A stretch of DNA of 49,512 nucleotides from an uncultured Acetobacteraceae bacterium (GCA_903918195.1 CAIXDS010000226.1:1-49512), one strand, 5' to 3'. Shown: positions 29,593 through 38,175, numbered from the stretch's first letter. Numbers and translations are program-made. The notes: generated from the sequence alone by a model not told the origin.

Positions 29593-29607
29593 GGAACGTA
29601 ACGTTCC
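29593..29607. promoter_or_regulatory. Palindromic operator candidate between gspG and phosphoesterase gene
   Basis: GGAACGTAACGTTCC: 7-nt arms perfectly inverted around a single A. It lies in the 260-bp divergent intergenic region, 126 nt upstream of gspG and 120 nt upstream of the phosphoesterase, a natural place for a shared regulator site. Confidence 0.45.
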
Positions 29608-29727
29608 CGTGCGTGCTGCGCCGATCGGACGCAGCCTAACTGCCGCCGTGTGCGCCCGGCCTGATGGTCGGCGTGGGATGTTCGCCGACCGGCGGGCTCA
29701 GGAAATCGGGTAGGGGTCAAAATCGAA

Positions 29728-31788
29728 ATGAGTCGTAAGCAAGCCTACAGGACATCCTGTGCGGCGGTGGCGATCGCCGCCCTGTTGCAGAACGCGGCGC
29801 TCGCGGCGGCACCGGTGTCGGGTCCGATCCTGGTGCCCGCCGGCGCGACCGGCACAGCCGGTGCGAAGCAGTATCGCGACGTCAATGCCGTCAACGCTCT
29901 GTCGGCGCAGGCCAAGCTGAGGCTGCTGCGCCAGAAGGTGAAATACGTCTTCGTCATCTTCCAGGAAAACCGCTCCTTCGACCATTATTTCGGCACCTAT
30001 CCCGGTGCCAACGGCCTGTTCGACGCCAGCGGCAAGCTGATCACCTCGGCCAACAGCGGCACGACGCAGCTGATCCGCAACGTTGACGGCAGCTACAGCT
30101 CGATCTCGCCGTTCCTGATCCCGCAGTCGGTCAAGGACGTCAACGGCAATACGGTGCTGCTGTATCCTGAAGACACCATGTCGATCGACCACTCGCACAT
30201 GGGCATGGTGTATGGCGCCCACTTCAAGGGGGCCACCTACCCGACGACCACCGCACAGCCGACGATCGCGCAGAACGACGGCTACGCGCTGGACCAGGAA
30301 GGGCTGCACTTCTCCGGCGACAGTTCCGACTCCAGCACGGTGGTGAACGGCAGCAACGCCACGCCGACTGCGAAGCCGTTGTTGGCGAAGAAGCAGCAGG
30401 GCGAGGTGTCGGTGGCGCATGTCGATTGCGACACCGTCCCGTTCCTGTGGAACTATGCCGACCGTTTCACCTTGTTCGACAACTTCCACCAGACCACGAT
30501 CGGACCGTCCACGCCGAACGCGATCGCCATGATCGCCGGTCAGTCGGGCGAGACCCAGTGGGCGCTGCACCCGGCGCTGGGCACCGCCGGCACTGTGCCG
30601 GTGGTGGGCGATCCGGGGCCGTTCCCCGGTTCCAACCTGGACACCTCGGCGGTGAAGCCGCCTTATGGCCCGGATGAGAATCCGGCCACGCCGAACGGCA
30701 ACCTGACCTTCGCCACCCTGCCGCTGTCCTTCATGGGCAACAAGATCCAGCAGATCATCGCGCAGGACCAGAACCCGACTGCCGACCTGCTGGACGTGCA
30801 GCACGACATTCCGAAGATTGCCAGCTCGAACCCGAACGTGAAATGGGGCTGGTACCAGCAGGGCTTCGACACCGAACCGTTCGGTGGGACGGCGCACGCC
30901 TCCTACATCGTGCACCACAATGGCCCGCAGTATTTCGGCTATGTCGGCGACAACACGACCGAGCTGAAGAACCTGCACGGGCTGGGCGACTTCTTCACCG
31001 ACGTCGCCAACAAGAACCTGCCGGCGCAAGGCGGCGTGTTCTACGTGCGCGGTGGCTACGCCAGCAATGACGGCCTGGTTCCGGTGGTGCCGACCGCCAG
31101 CGAAAAGATCACGTTTGCCGGCAACGACGACCATCCTGGCTATTCCGATGCATACCTCTCCGAGGCAATGGTTGCGGACTCGGTGAACGCTATCGCCAAC
31201 AGCCCGTACTGGAAAGACAGCGCGATCATCATCACCTACGACGAGACGGACGGGATCTATGATCACGCGCCGCTGAACATCCGCTCCTGGGAGCAGAAGG
31301 GCTACCCGCTGACCGGTGGTCCGCGCATCCCGGCGATCGTGGTCTCGCCCTACGGCGCCGCCCACACCATCTCGCACGCCTACAGCGAGCACAGTTCGGT
31401 GATCAAGTTCATCGACGAGCTGTTCGGTCTGGTGCCGCTGGCCGACCTGCCGGACGAGGCGAAGGCCCGCACGCTTGGCCAGACCGAGCTTAACCAGGGC
31501 AACCTCGGCCCGGCGGACGACAAGGTGAACCCGATGGGCGACCTGCTGGAGGCGTTCGACAGCTACCGTCTGCTCGGCTACGCGCCGACGCTGCCGGCGA
31601 GCTACGCCACCATCTCCCAGAGCGTCGTCCAAAGCCTGCCGCACTACGGCCGGACCGGCTGCTCGGCGCTTCACATCACGCCGACCGACTACGTGGGCGG
31701 CGTGCTGCAGGACCCGCCGCCGGCCGACTTCAACCCGCGGCCTGGCACGGCCCCGGGTATCCCGACCTCGGGCACCTGGACGCCCTGA
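29728..31788 (+). CDS. Secreted phospholipase C / acid phosphatase family enzyme
   Basis: 686 aa with a Sec signal peptide ending LLQNAALAAAP. The family signature FQENRSFDHYFGTYPGANG is at 78-96 (Glu80-Asn81 are metal/active-site residues). Further conserved blocks are SIDHSHMGMVYG, TIGPSTPNAIAMIAGQSG and IITYDETDGIYDH followed by PAIVVSPYG. This is the AcpA/PLC phosphoesterase family, which cleaves phosphate esters outside the cell. Adjacent to gspG, it is a good candidate for a type II secretion cargo (inference). Confidence 0.85.
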   Translation: MSRKQAYRTSCAAVAIAALLQNAALAAAPVSGPILVPAGATGTAGAKQYRDVNAVNALSAQAKLRLLRQKVKYVFVIFQENRSFDHYFGTYPGANGLFDASGKLITSANSGTTQLIRNVDGSYSSISPFLIPQSVKDVNGNTVLLYPEDTMSIDHSHMGMVYGAHFKGATYPTTTAQPTIAQNDGYALDQEGLHFSGDSSDSSTVVNGSNATPTAKPLLAKKQQGEVSVAHVDCDTVPFLWNYADRFTLFDNFHQTTIGPSTPNAIAMIAGQSGETQWALHPALGTAGTVPVVGDPGPFPGSNLDTSAVKPPYGPDENPATPNGNLTFATLPLSFMGNKIQQIIAQDQNPTADLLDVQHDIPKIASSNPNVKWGWYQQGFDTEPFGGTAHASYIVHHNGPQYFGYVGDNTTELKNLHGLGDFFTDVANKNLPAQGGVFYVRGGYASNDGLVPVVPTASEKITFAGNDDHPGYSDAYLSEAMVADSVNAIANSPYWKDSAIIITYDETDGIYDHAPLNIRSWEQKGYPLTGGPRIPAIVVSPYGAAHTISHAYSEHSSVIKFIDELFGLVPLADLPDEAKARTLGQTELNQGNLGPADDKVNPMGDLLEAFDSYRLLGYAPTLPASYATISQSVVQSLPHYGRTGCSALHITPTDYVGGVLQDPPPADFNPRPGTAPGIPTSGTWTP

Positions 31789-31810
31789 GCGCGAGCGGAT
31801 ACGCAGGCAA

Positions 31811-31837
31811 GGGGACGGAGCCGCCGGCTCCGTCCCC
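31811..31837 (+). terminator. Terminator hairpin after phosphoesterase gene
   Basis: Perfect 12-bp stem GGGGACGGAGCC / GGCTCCGTCCCC, 3-nt loop, then GGACTTTTC. It lies 22 nt after the stop codon. Confidence 0.75.
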
Positions 31838-31870
31838 GGACTTTTCTCGACAGGCTTGAAGGTGTACTGA

Positions 31871-32896
31871 ATGCAACTTGACTGGCGAAGCGCCCTGCTG
31901 GCGGCAGCGGCGCTTTTCGGCATGATTCCGGACGCGAAGGCCGGCGCCACCCTCGACCACCTGCGCCAGACCGGCACGGTTCACTGCGGCGTGGTCACCG
32001 AAATCCAGGAATACAACAAGGAAGATTTGCACGGCGGGCTCGACGAGCTGGGCCTGGAGATCTGCAAGGCGATCGCCGTCGCCGCGCTGGGCGATGCGGC
32101 GCACATGAAACCGGAATCGTTCCCGATCGAGCAGCAGGCGCTGGTCGCGCTGCAGAAAGGCGAGATCGACGTGCTGATCGGCGCGACGCCGAGCGCCAGC
32201 GGCGTCTGGCAATACGGCGTGCAGTTCGGCCCGCCGGTGTTTTACGACGCCCAGGGCATCATGGTGCATCGCGAGGCCGGCATCCACACGCTCGCCGACC
32301 TGGCGCACCGGACCGTGTGCTACATCGACGGCACCGACACGGGCGTGGTGCTGGACGCGACGCTGCGCGCCCGCGGCATCGCCTATTACCCCTATCCGTT
32401 CCAGGAGGAGGGGGAGATGGACGCGGCGCTGGTGGTCGGCCATTGCGATTCGATGAGCGCCGATCTGTCGCGCCTGGCCGAGAAACGCTCCAGCTTCCAT
32501 GCCAGGGCCGCCGATTTCGTGCTGTTGCCGGAGACGCTGACGCTGGAGCCGGTCGCGCCCGCCTATCGGCAGGGCGACGCGCAATGGGGCACCATCATCG
32601 ACTGGACGGTGCATGCCCTGGTGCAGGCCGAGGCAAGCGGCGTCACCCAGGCCAATGTGACGGCGATGCGCGACAGCGCCGATCCGGCCGTGCAACGGCT
32701 GCTGGGCATCGACTTCGCCGCCGGCCGCGCGCTCGGCCTCGACCACGACTGGGCGGCGCGGGTGATCGCCGCCGTTGGCAATTACGGCGAGATCTACGAA
32801 CGCACCACCGGCCAGGGGTCGCCGCTGCGTCTGCCGCGTGGCCTCAATGCGCTGTGGACCAGCGGCGGGCTGATGCACCCGATGCCGGTCCGCTGA
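31871..32896 (+). CDS. Amino-acid ABC-type periplasmic binding protein
   Basis: 341 aa, signal peptide MQLDWRSALLAAAALFGMIPDAKAG. The body follows the family-3 solute-binding pattern: TLDHLRQTGTVHCGV, GLELEICKA-like GLGLEICKAIAVAALG, ALQKGEIDVLIGATPSA, TVCYIDGTDTG, and ends RTTGQGSPLRLPRGLNALWTSGG, typical of AapJ-like proteins for polar amino acids. No permease or ATPase gene lies next to it, so the partner transporter is elsewhere, or the protein acts as a sensor. Confidence 0.85.
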   Translation: MQLDWRSALLAAAALFGMIPDAKAGATLDHLRQTGTVHCGVVTEIQEYNKEDLHGGLDELGLEICKAIAVAALGDAAHMKPESFPIEQQALVALQKGEIDVLIGATPSASGVWQYGVQFGPPVFYDAQGIMVHREAGIHTLADLAHRTVCYIDGTDTGVVLDATLRARGIAYYPYPFQEEGEMDAALVVGHCDSMSADLSRLAEKRSSFHARAADFVLLPETLTLEPVAPAYRQGDAQWGTIIDWTVHALVQAEASGVTQANVTAMRDSADPAVQRLLGIDFAAGRALGLDHDWAARVIAAVGNYGEIYERTTGQGSPLRLPRGLNALWTSGGLMHPMPVR

Positions 32897-32917
32897 GCGG
32901 GTGTGCTGATACGGACG

Positions 32918-32942
32918 CGCTGACCGGCGGAGCCGGTCAGCG
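32918..32942. terminator. Bidirectional hairpin between convergent genes
   Basis: Stem CGCTGACCGGC (32918-32928) / GCCGGTCAGCG (32932-32942) with loop GGA. It lies between the ends of the binding-protein gene and the small lipoprotein gene, overlapping the latter's stop codon. Confidence 0.6.
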
Positions 32943-33182
32943 GGGTGCTGGTGCGCCGCAGAGCTGATTGGTGGCGCGCTGTGCCGGCGTGAGGCTGGCG
33001 CAGAAATCGGTCGACAAGGTGTCGGGCGGCCTCGCCAACGTGTTGTTGGGATTGGGGGGCGCCATGACGGTGTCGACCGGGCCGGCGCAGGAAGCCGCCG
33101 CGAGGCAGAGTAAAGCCGCCGGCAGCAGGCCGCCGGATCGCCCTCGGCGGCGGCGCGCGCCGCCGCAGTGTTGCACGTGCAC
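32937..33182 (-). CDS. Small predicted lipoprotein, GTG start
   Basis: 81 aa. Lipoprotein signal GGLLPAALLCLAAASC with Cys at 32, followed by a Pro/Asn-rich mature region (VMAPPNPNNTLARPPDTLS) and two cysteines that could pair (DFCASLTPAQRATNQLC). GTG start at 33182 has GGAGGA 6 nt upstream, a strong ribosome site. Family not recognised. Confidence 0.6.
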   Translation of the reverse strand: MHVQHCGGARRRRGRSGGLLPAALLCLAAASCAGPVDTVMAPPNPNNTLARPPDTLSTDFCASLTPAQRATNQLCGAPAPR

Positions 33183-33325
33183 GAAAATCCTCCATCGATC
33201 GCCCGGTGCATCAGAGCGCGCTGCGGCGGCCGCCGCAAGCCGGGGCGGGCAGGGGGCATTGCTTGCCTCGCGATCGGTCGTGGTGCAACGATGATCCCCA
33301 TGCTGCCCCGCGCATCATCACCGCG

Positions 33326-34615
33326 ATGACCATCGACACGCCCGTTGCGCGGTTTCTGTTGCTGCTGGGGCTGGGATTCTTCTTTGGCCTCGCCTTCGAG
33401 GAATTCTATGCCAGCGCCAGGCAAACGCGGCCCGGCGGGGTTCGCACCTTCCCGATGCTGGCACTGGTCGGCGCGTTGCTGTACCGGCTGGACCCGGCCC
33501 GCCTGCTGCCGCTCAGCGCCGGGCTGCTGGTGCTGGGGGGCTGGCTTACTTGCTACTACTGGCGGCATCTCGGCGAGGTCGATGCCGAGGGGCGGCCCAA
33601 TGTCGGGCTGATGGTCCCGCTGTGCAGCGTGCTGGCCTACCTCATCGGGCCGGTGGCGCTTGCCGAGCCGCCCTGGGTTGCCGTCGGCACCACGGTATCC
33701 GGGGTGCTGCTGCTGACCGCCCGCGAGCGTCTGCATGTGTTCGCGCGGCACATCGAGGGGGCCGAAATCGTCACGGCCGGGAAGTTCCTGGTCCTGACCG
33801 GGCTGATCCTGCCGCTGTTGCCGGACCAGCCGCTGACCGCCCTGACCGATATCACGCCGCACCAGGTCTGGCTCGCAGTGCTCGCGGTCTGCACCGTTTC
33901 CTACGCGAGCTACCTGCTGCAGCGCTATGTGGCGCCGGCCGGTGCCGGATTGTGGGTGGCATTGCTCGGCGGGTTCTATTCCTCCACCGCCACCACGGTC
34001 GTCCTGGCGCGCCATGCCAGCGCCGAGCCATCGACGCTGCGGCAGGCGCAGACCGGCATCATGCTGGCGACCTCGGTGATGTATCTGCGGCTGCTGATCA
34101 TTATCGGCATCTTCAACCAGTCCCTCGCGCTTGGTCTCGCGCCGGCGCTGCTGGGGTTGTCGGCGGCCGGGCTGGTGATGGCGGGCATGTGGTACTGGAT
34201 CACCGGGGCACCGGGCGGACATGGCAACCCGGTCAGCGCCTCGTCCAATCCGTTGGAGCTTGGCGCGGCCGTCGTTTTCGCCGCCTTGTTCGTGCTGATC
34301 TCGCTGGTCTCGGCCTGGGCGCGGTCGCAATACGGGGCAACCGGCATCTACCTGCTGGCGGCGATCGTCGGCGTATCCGACATCGATCCGTTCGTGCTGA
34401 GCCTCGCCGACCATGCCACGGGGGACATGCCGGTCGGCGTCGGGATCATCGCCATTCTCATCGCGACCTCGTCCAACAATCTGCTCAAGGCCGGCTATAC
34501 CGTGGCCTTTGCCGGCCGCCGCGCCGGCCTGGCTCCCGCCGCGGCGCTCGGTCTGTTGGCAGTGGGCGGCATCGGAGCCGCCGCCTGGTTGGCGGGCCTT
34601 CGGACCCTTGTCTGA
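33326..34615 (+). CDS. MgtC/DUF4010 family membrane protein
   Basis: 429 aa, about 12 membrane spans. The N-terminal region resembles MgtC/SapB (LLLLGLGFFFGLAFEE..GGVRTFPMLALVGALLY), and the rest is DUF4010 (GGFYSSTATTVVLARHAS, GVSDIDPFVLSLADHATGD). Function of the family is not established; MgtC domains are linked to Mg2+ limitation and regulation of the ATP synthase in some bacteria. The ATG at 33326 starts the conserved N-terminus; the frame is open upstream to 33206 without similarity. Confidence 0.8.
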   Translation: MTIDTPVARFLLLLGLGFFFGLAFEEFYASARQTRPGGVRTFPMLALVGALLYRLDPARLLPLSAGLLVLGGWLTCYYWRHLGEVDAEGRPNVGLMVPLCSVLAYLIGPVALAEPPWVAVGTTVSGVLLLTARERLHVFARHIEGAEIVTAGKFLVLTGLILPLLPDQPLTALTDITPHQVWLAVLAVCTVSYASYLLQRYVAPAGAGLWVALLGGFYSSTATTVVLARHASAEPSTLRQAQTGIMLATSVMYLRLLIIIGIFNQSLALGLAPALLGLSAAGLVMAGMWYWITGAPGGHGNPVSASSNPLELGAAVVFAALFVLISLVSAWARSQYGATGIYLLAAIVGVSDIDPFVLSLADHATGDMPVGVGIIAILIATSSNNLLKAGYTVAFAGRRAGLAPAAALGLLAVGGIGAAAWLAGLRTLV

Positions 34616-34674
34616 TCCAGAGCGCCTGGCCAACCAGCCCGGTGCCCTGTCCTGGCTGAAGAGCGGATGCCAGG

Positions 34675-34703
34675 TTGACAGATGCGAAAGTTAGGTATAT
34701 TAT
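34675..34703 (+). promoter_or_regulatory. Near-consensus sigma-70 promoter in repeat copy 1
   Basis: TTGACA (34675-34680), a 17-nt spacer and TATTAT (34698-34703). This is the strongest promoter match in the window. Transcription should start near 34710, giving a leader of about 160 nt. Confidence 0.8.
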
Positions 34704-34709
34704 CCTAGG

Positions 34710-34869
34710 CTCTAAAGCCACTGGTATGCCCCGCGAAAGGCAGCCTTGCCTGCGTGGGCGTGTCGTCTCCCTTCCTCCCCATTGATACGGCCAGGCTGGG
34801 CGCCACGGGCTCCCGGCCTGGCTGCGGGCGGGGTCTGGCCACTTCTTCAACCAACCGGAGATCGGGTCT
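34710..34869 (+). promoter_or_regulatory. Structured 5' leader of the tail-fibre-like gene
   Basis: The predicted 160-nt leader has two structures: GCCCCGC (about 34728-34734) can pair with GCGTGGGC (about 34752-34759), enclosing a small AGGCA/TGCCT hairpin; GCCAGGC (34790-34796) pairs with GCCTGGC (34816-34822). GGAG lies about 12 nt before the ATG. It matches no riboswitch I recognise. Confidence 0.45.
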
Positions 34870-37506
34870 ATGTCTCATGCGATCTGCCAGAGCGGCAGAG
34901 GCACAGGTCGTGCCCTGCTGACGGCATTGGTGTGCCAGGCCACCACCTGCATGTTCAGTCGCATGAGAGGCCTGACTGCGCTGCTCGCGCTGCTGTCGCC
35001 GACGCTCGCGCAGGCGCAGCCCACGCCTCCCCCGGCGCCGGTGCAGTCCGTCGCCGGGCGCATCGGAGCGGTGACGATTTCGCTGGGCGACGTGGCGGGC
35101 GCGGGCGCCCTGGCGGGGCTGAATGTCGGCACCGGCCTTGCCGGCGGCGGCGGCAACCTGTCGGTGTCCTACGGCACCGGCGCCGGCACCGCCGCGCAGG
35201 GCAACGACAGCCGCATCACCGGCGCCGCGCAGGCCGCGAACAACCTGTCCGATCTCGCCAGCGCAGCCGCGGCGCGGACGAATCTTGGCCTCGGCGCGCT
35301 TGCAGGCGCCGGCTATCCGTCCGCCGGCCTTGTCCATAGCAACGGATCGGCGTTCGGTGCCGAGACGATCGGGGCCGGTCTGACGGAAAGCGGCGGCACG
35401 ATCAGCAACAGCGGCGTGACATCGCTTGGCGGCTTCACCGGAGCGGTGGCGTGCGGGGCGAATATCACCTGCAACAGCGGCACGATCAGCGCTGCCGGAT
35501 ACACGCTGCCGGCCGCGACCTCCTCCGCGCTCGGCGGCGTCAGGCCGGACGGCACGACGATCAGCAACACATCCGGCGCGATCAGCGTCACCTACGGCAC
35601 CGCGGCGAACACCGCAGCACAGGGCAACGACAGCCGGCTATCGCCATTCACCGGTTCGACTGCGGGCATTGTGCCGACCTCAGTGGGTGGCACGGCCAAC
35701 TTCCTGCGGGCGGACGGGTCGTGGACAACGCCGTCTGGCACCTATTTGCTGCCGGCCGCGACCTCCTCCGCGCTCGGCGGCGTCAGGCCGGACGGCACGA
35801 CGATTAGCAACACATCCGGCGCGATCAGCGTTACCTACGGCACCGGCGCCGGTACCGCCGCGCAGGGCAACGACAGCCGCATCACCGGCGCCGCGCAGGC
35901 CGCGAACAACCTGTCCGATCTCGCCAGCGCAGCCGCGGCGCGGACGAATCTTGGCCTTGGCGCGCTTGCAGGCGCCGGCTATCCGTCCGCCGGCCTTGTC
36001 CATAGCAACGGATCGGCGTTCGGTGCCGAGACGATCGGGGCCGGTCTGACGGAAAGCGGCGGCACGATCAGCAACAGCGGCGTGACATCGCTCGGCGGCC
36101 TCACCGGCGCGGTGGCGTGCGGGGCGAATATCACCTGCAACAGCGGCACGATCAGCGCGAACCCGGGCGCATACACGCTGCCGGCCGCGACCTCCTCCGC
36201 GCTCGGCGGCGTCAAGCCGGACGGCACCACGATCGCCAACTCGGCCGGCGCGATCAGCGTTACCTATGGCACCGCGGCGAACACCGCGGCGCAGGGCAAC
36301 GACAGCCGCATCACGGGGGCGCTTCAATCCGGTGCCCTCCCGTCTCAGTCCGCCGGCACGATCTACTGCGGGACGGGATCGGCCGGCGCGGCTGGTTCTT
36401 GCACCACGCCCGCACTGCCTTCCGGCACAACGGCGACCACGCAGAGCGTGGGGGACAGCAGCACCAAAGTTGCGACGACGGGATTCGTGGCGAATACCCT
36501 AGCGGCACCGCCCGCGCTCGGCAGCACGACGCCGGCCGCCGTGTCGGCCACGAATTTGACCCTGACGAATACCACGGGTGCCCAGACATTTACCTCGTCG
36601 GGCACATGGACGATGCCGACGTGGTGCTCGGCCAGTCCGGGATGCGTCGTCACGATTGAGGAATGGGGCGCCGGGTCAAGCGGAGCTAACGGTTACGTCG
36701 GAGCGAGCGGCACGGCCTATAGCGGCGGCGCGGGCGGGTCTGCCGGTGCGCACATACACCGGACATTCCTGGGATCGGCGCTGCCGTCGTCTCTGACCGT
36801 GACGGTTGGCGGCGGCGGCGGGGCGCCGACCGGGAACGGCGCGGCGGGCAATGCGGGGGGCAACACCAGCGTCGTCGGCACGGGGATCAGCCTGTACGCC
36901 TATGGCGGCGGTGCGCCGAGCGGCGGATCGAGCGCGAACTCCGCAAGCGGTGGTTCCGGTTCGCCCACGGGGGCCGGAGGCAACGCCTCTGGTGCAACCG
37001 CCGGGACGGGGAATTACTATGGTGTCACTGGCGCAAGTGGCGCGGCCGGTGGCAATACTGCGACCATCGAAGTCGGCGCCCCTGGCGCCGGCGATGCGCC
37101 CGGCGTCGCTGGGACTTGGGGAGGCTTTGCCGTGGACGGATCGTCCGGCGGTGCATCCGGCGGCGGCGTAACTTCAGGCGGTGTGTTTCAGGCGGGCGGC
37201 TACAGCAAAAACGAGATCGCCATCAGTTGCTGTGGAGGGACCACGTCCGGCGCGAGCGCAATGACGCCAACAGCGTGGTCGTATCCCGGCATGAAGCCGC
37301 AGGGCGGTGCCGGCGGTGCCGGCGGCGACTCCTCACATGCGGCGGGCAACGGTTCGCAGGGTGTCGGTCCGGGCGCTCCGGGCGGTGGCGGCGGATCGAC
37401 TGTCACGGGCGCACCCCTGAGCAACAATGACCACGGAACGAACGTTACCTACGGCCTCGGCGCCAAGGGCAACGACGGCGAAGTCATCATTGTGGCAATA
37501 CCGTGA
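34870..37506 (+). CDS. Secreted repetitive tail-fibre-like protein
   Basis: 878 aa. An N-terminal extension (MSHAICQSGRGTGRALLT..) precedes a conventional signal peptide (MRGLTALLALLSPTLAQAQ). The body is built of repeats typical of phage tail fibres: LPAATSSALGGVRPDGTTIS, YGTAANTAAQGNDSRITGA and AANNLSDLASAAAARTNLGL. A 320-bp block at 35170-35490 is repeated almost exactly at 35836-36156 (offset 666 nt, in frame). The last 290 residues or so form a Gly/Ser-rich domain (SGTWTMPTWCSASPGCVV.. onward), also seen in tail-fibre tips. A signal peptide instead of phage neighbours suggests a bacterial surface or secreted adhesin. Start chosen because the same ATG context is preserved in the duplicated copy. 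Confidence 0.8.
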   Translation: MSHAICQSGRGTGRALLTALVCQATTCMFSRMRGLTALLALLSPTLAQAQPTPPPAPVQSVAGRIGAVTISLGDVAGAGALAGLNVGTGLAGGGGNLSVSYGTGAGTAAQGNDSRITGAAQAANNLSDLASAAAARTNLGLGALAGAGYPSAGLVHSNGSAFGAETIGAGLTESGGTISNSGVTSLGGFTGAVACGANITCNSGTISAAGYTLPAATSSALGGVRPDGTTISNTSGAISVTYGTAANTAAQGNDSRLSPFTGSTAGIVPTSVGGTANFLRADGSWTTPSGTYLLPAATSSALGGVRPDGTTISNTSGAISVTYGTGAGTAAQGNDSRITGAAQAANNLSDLASAAAARTNLGLGALAGAGYPSAGLVHSNGSAFGAETIGAGLTESGGTISNSGVTSLGGLTGAVACGANITCNSGTISANPGAYTLPAATSSALGGVKPDGTTIANSAGAISVTYGTAANTAAQGNDSRITGALQSGALPSQSAGTIYCGTGSAGAAGSCTTPALPSGTTATTQSVGDSSTKVATTGFVANTLAAPPALGSTTPAAVSATNLTLTNTTGAQTFTSSGTWTMPTWCSASPGCVVTIEEWGAGSSGANGYVGASGTAYSGGAGGSAGAHIHRTFLGSALPSSLTVTVGGGGGAPTGNGAAGNAGGNTSVVGTGISLYAYGGGAPSGGSSANSASGGSGSPTGAGGNASGATAGTGNYYGVTGASGAAGGNTATIEVGAPGAGDAPGVAGTWGGFAVDGSSGGASGGGVTSGGVFQAGGYSKNEIAISCCGGTTSGASAMTPTAWSYPGMKPQGGAGGAGGDSSHAAGNGSQGVGPGAPGGGGGSTVTGAPLSNNDHGTNVTYGLGAKGNDGEVIIVAIP
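35170..35490 (+). repeat. Internal coding repeat, unit 1
   Basis: Nearly identical to 35836-36156, 666 nt (222 codons) downstream. The downstream module TGCCGGCCGCGACCTCCTCC also occurs three times, starting about 35508, 35754 and 36180. In-frame exact repeats allow unit gain or loss by recombination. Confidence 0.85.
35836..36156 (+). repeat. Internal coding repeat, unit 2
   Basis: Second copy of the 320-bp block at 35170-35490. It diverges only by scattered substitutions, for example GGCTTCACCGGAGC in unit 1 and GGCCTCACCGGCGC in unit 2. Confidence 0.85.
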
Positions 37507-37511
37507 GGAGC

Positions 37512-37598
37512 ATGAACATGCGTGCATTCCTCCTTGTCTTTGCGTTGTTGGGCGCGCCGGCGCAGGCGGCACAATACGCCATTGGACTATCGCGGTAG
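37512..37598 (+). pseudogene. 5' fragment of a secreted-protein gene interrupted by a group II intron
   Basis: ATG with GAGGAG upstream encodes a clean signal peptide (MNMRAFLLVFALLGAPAQAA) and then only QYAIGLSR before a stop. The inferred 3' splice end of an opposite-strand group II intron falls at about 37589, inside this frame, so the gene was probably cut by intron insertion and its remainder lost. It sits 5 nt after the tail-fibre-like gene and may have been its partner. Confidence 0.55.
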
Positions 37599-37812
37599 GA
37601 ACGCGGGTTACCCCGCGCCCCCCGCACAGATCCGGACGTGCCCGATTCAGGCATCCGGCTCCTACCTTGGGTGTCTGACGGCGAAACGTTGCTCCGGCCA
37701 GGGATGAGTATGCGCAGCTTGGGGGAAGCCATTCATCGACCAGTCTTTTGACCCGCTCCCACGTGCTGCCATCCTTCTGGCTGCGGCGTCGCAGTGCACG
37801 ACGCCACAGTGG
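37589..37812 (-). mobile_element. Group II intron remnant: maturase C-terminus, domains V and VI
   Basis: Minus strand. The maturase end reads WRRALRRRSQKDGSTW then VKRLVDEWLP and, after two frameshifts, HPWPEQRFAVRHPR and stop (37662-37664). Immediately after comes a 33-nt domain V hairpin at 37661-37629: GAGCCGGATGCC, loop, GGGCACGTCCGGATC, with the AGC catalytic triad and a 2-nt CG bulge. Domain VI follows (CGCGGG-GTAA-CCCGCG), then CCTAC with the likely branch A. The 5' part is missing, cut at the junction with an IS4-type fragment near 37812, so the intron is dead. Confidence 0.8.
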
Positions 37813-38175
37813 GATCACTATGCCAAGCGCTGGACGATCGAGCTGCAGTTCCGCGACACCAAGGGTCTGCGCTTCGGCATGGGGCTGTCCGCCACGCGCA
37901 TCGGCGAGCCAATGCGTCGCGATCGCCTGCTGCTGATCATCGCCTTCGCCACCGCGTTGCTGACCCTGCTCGGCGCCGTTGGGGAAAGCCTCGGCATGGA
38001 CCGCCTGTTGAAGTCCAACACCAGCAAGAAGCGAACCCATGTGCTGTTCCGGCAAGGCTGCATGCTCTACGAGCTCATCCCGAACATGCCCGAGCATCGT
38101 CTCACGCCGCTGTTGAAAAAGTTCGCCGATGCAGTGACAAAAGCAGGCCTGTTCACGCCAGACGTTGCCGCATGA
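37810..38175 (+). pseudogene. IS4-type transposase, C-terminal fragment
   Basis: Open frame without a start, encoding WDHYAKRWTIELQFRDTKG, then RFGMGLSATRIGEPMRRDR and a hydrophobic helix, ending at 38175. The Y-x-x-R-W-x-I-E-x-x-F-R-D-x-K signature is the YREK/DDE C-terminal motif with the last catalytic Glu. The N-terminal two thirds, including both catalytic Asp, are absent. It abuts the group II intron fragment. Confidence 0.75.

Larger units (their letters stand above)
34638..34925 (+). repeat. Long direct repeat: promoter-leader-start cassette, copy 1
   Basis: This 288-bp segment recurs at 49225-49512 with only three substitutions and no indels. It spans 232 bp upstream of the ATG at 34870 and the first 56 nt of coding sequence. 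It contains a near-consensus promoter and a structured leader. The second copy continues to the window edge, so the full repeat may be longer. Confidence 0.95.

Noticed and set aside
34485..34850. Minus-strand frame repeated at 49021-49437 with the same product start (MKKWPDPARSQAGSPW)
   Set aside because: It is identical at both places only because the 288-bp leader is duplicated. It reads backwards through promoter and leader and diverges outside the repeat, so it is not a gene.
34870..37506. Diversity-generating retroelement target
   Set aside because: No functional reverse transcriptase or template repeat is near. The only retro-element is a dead group II intron tail, and the internal repeats are in-frame duplications without adenine-biased variation.
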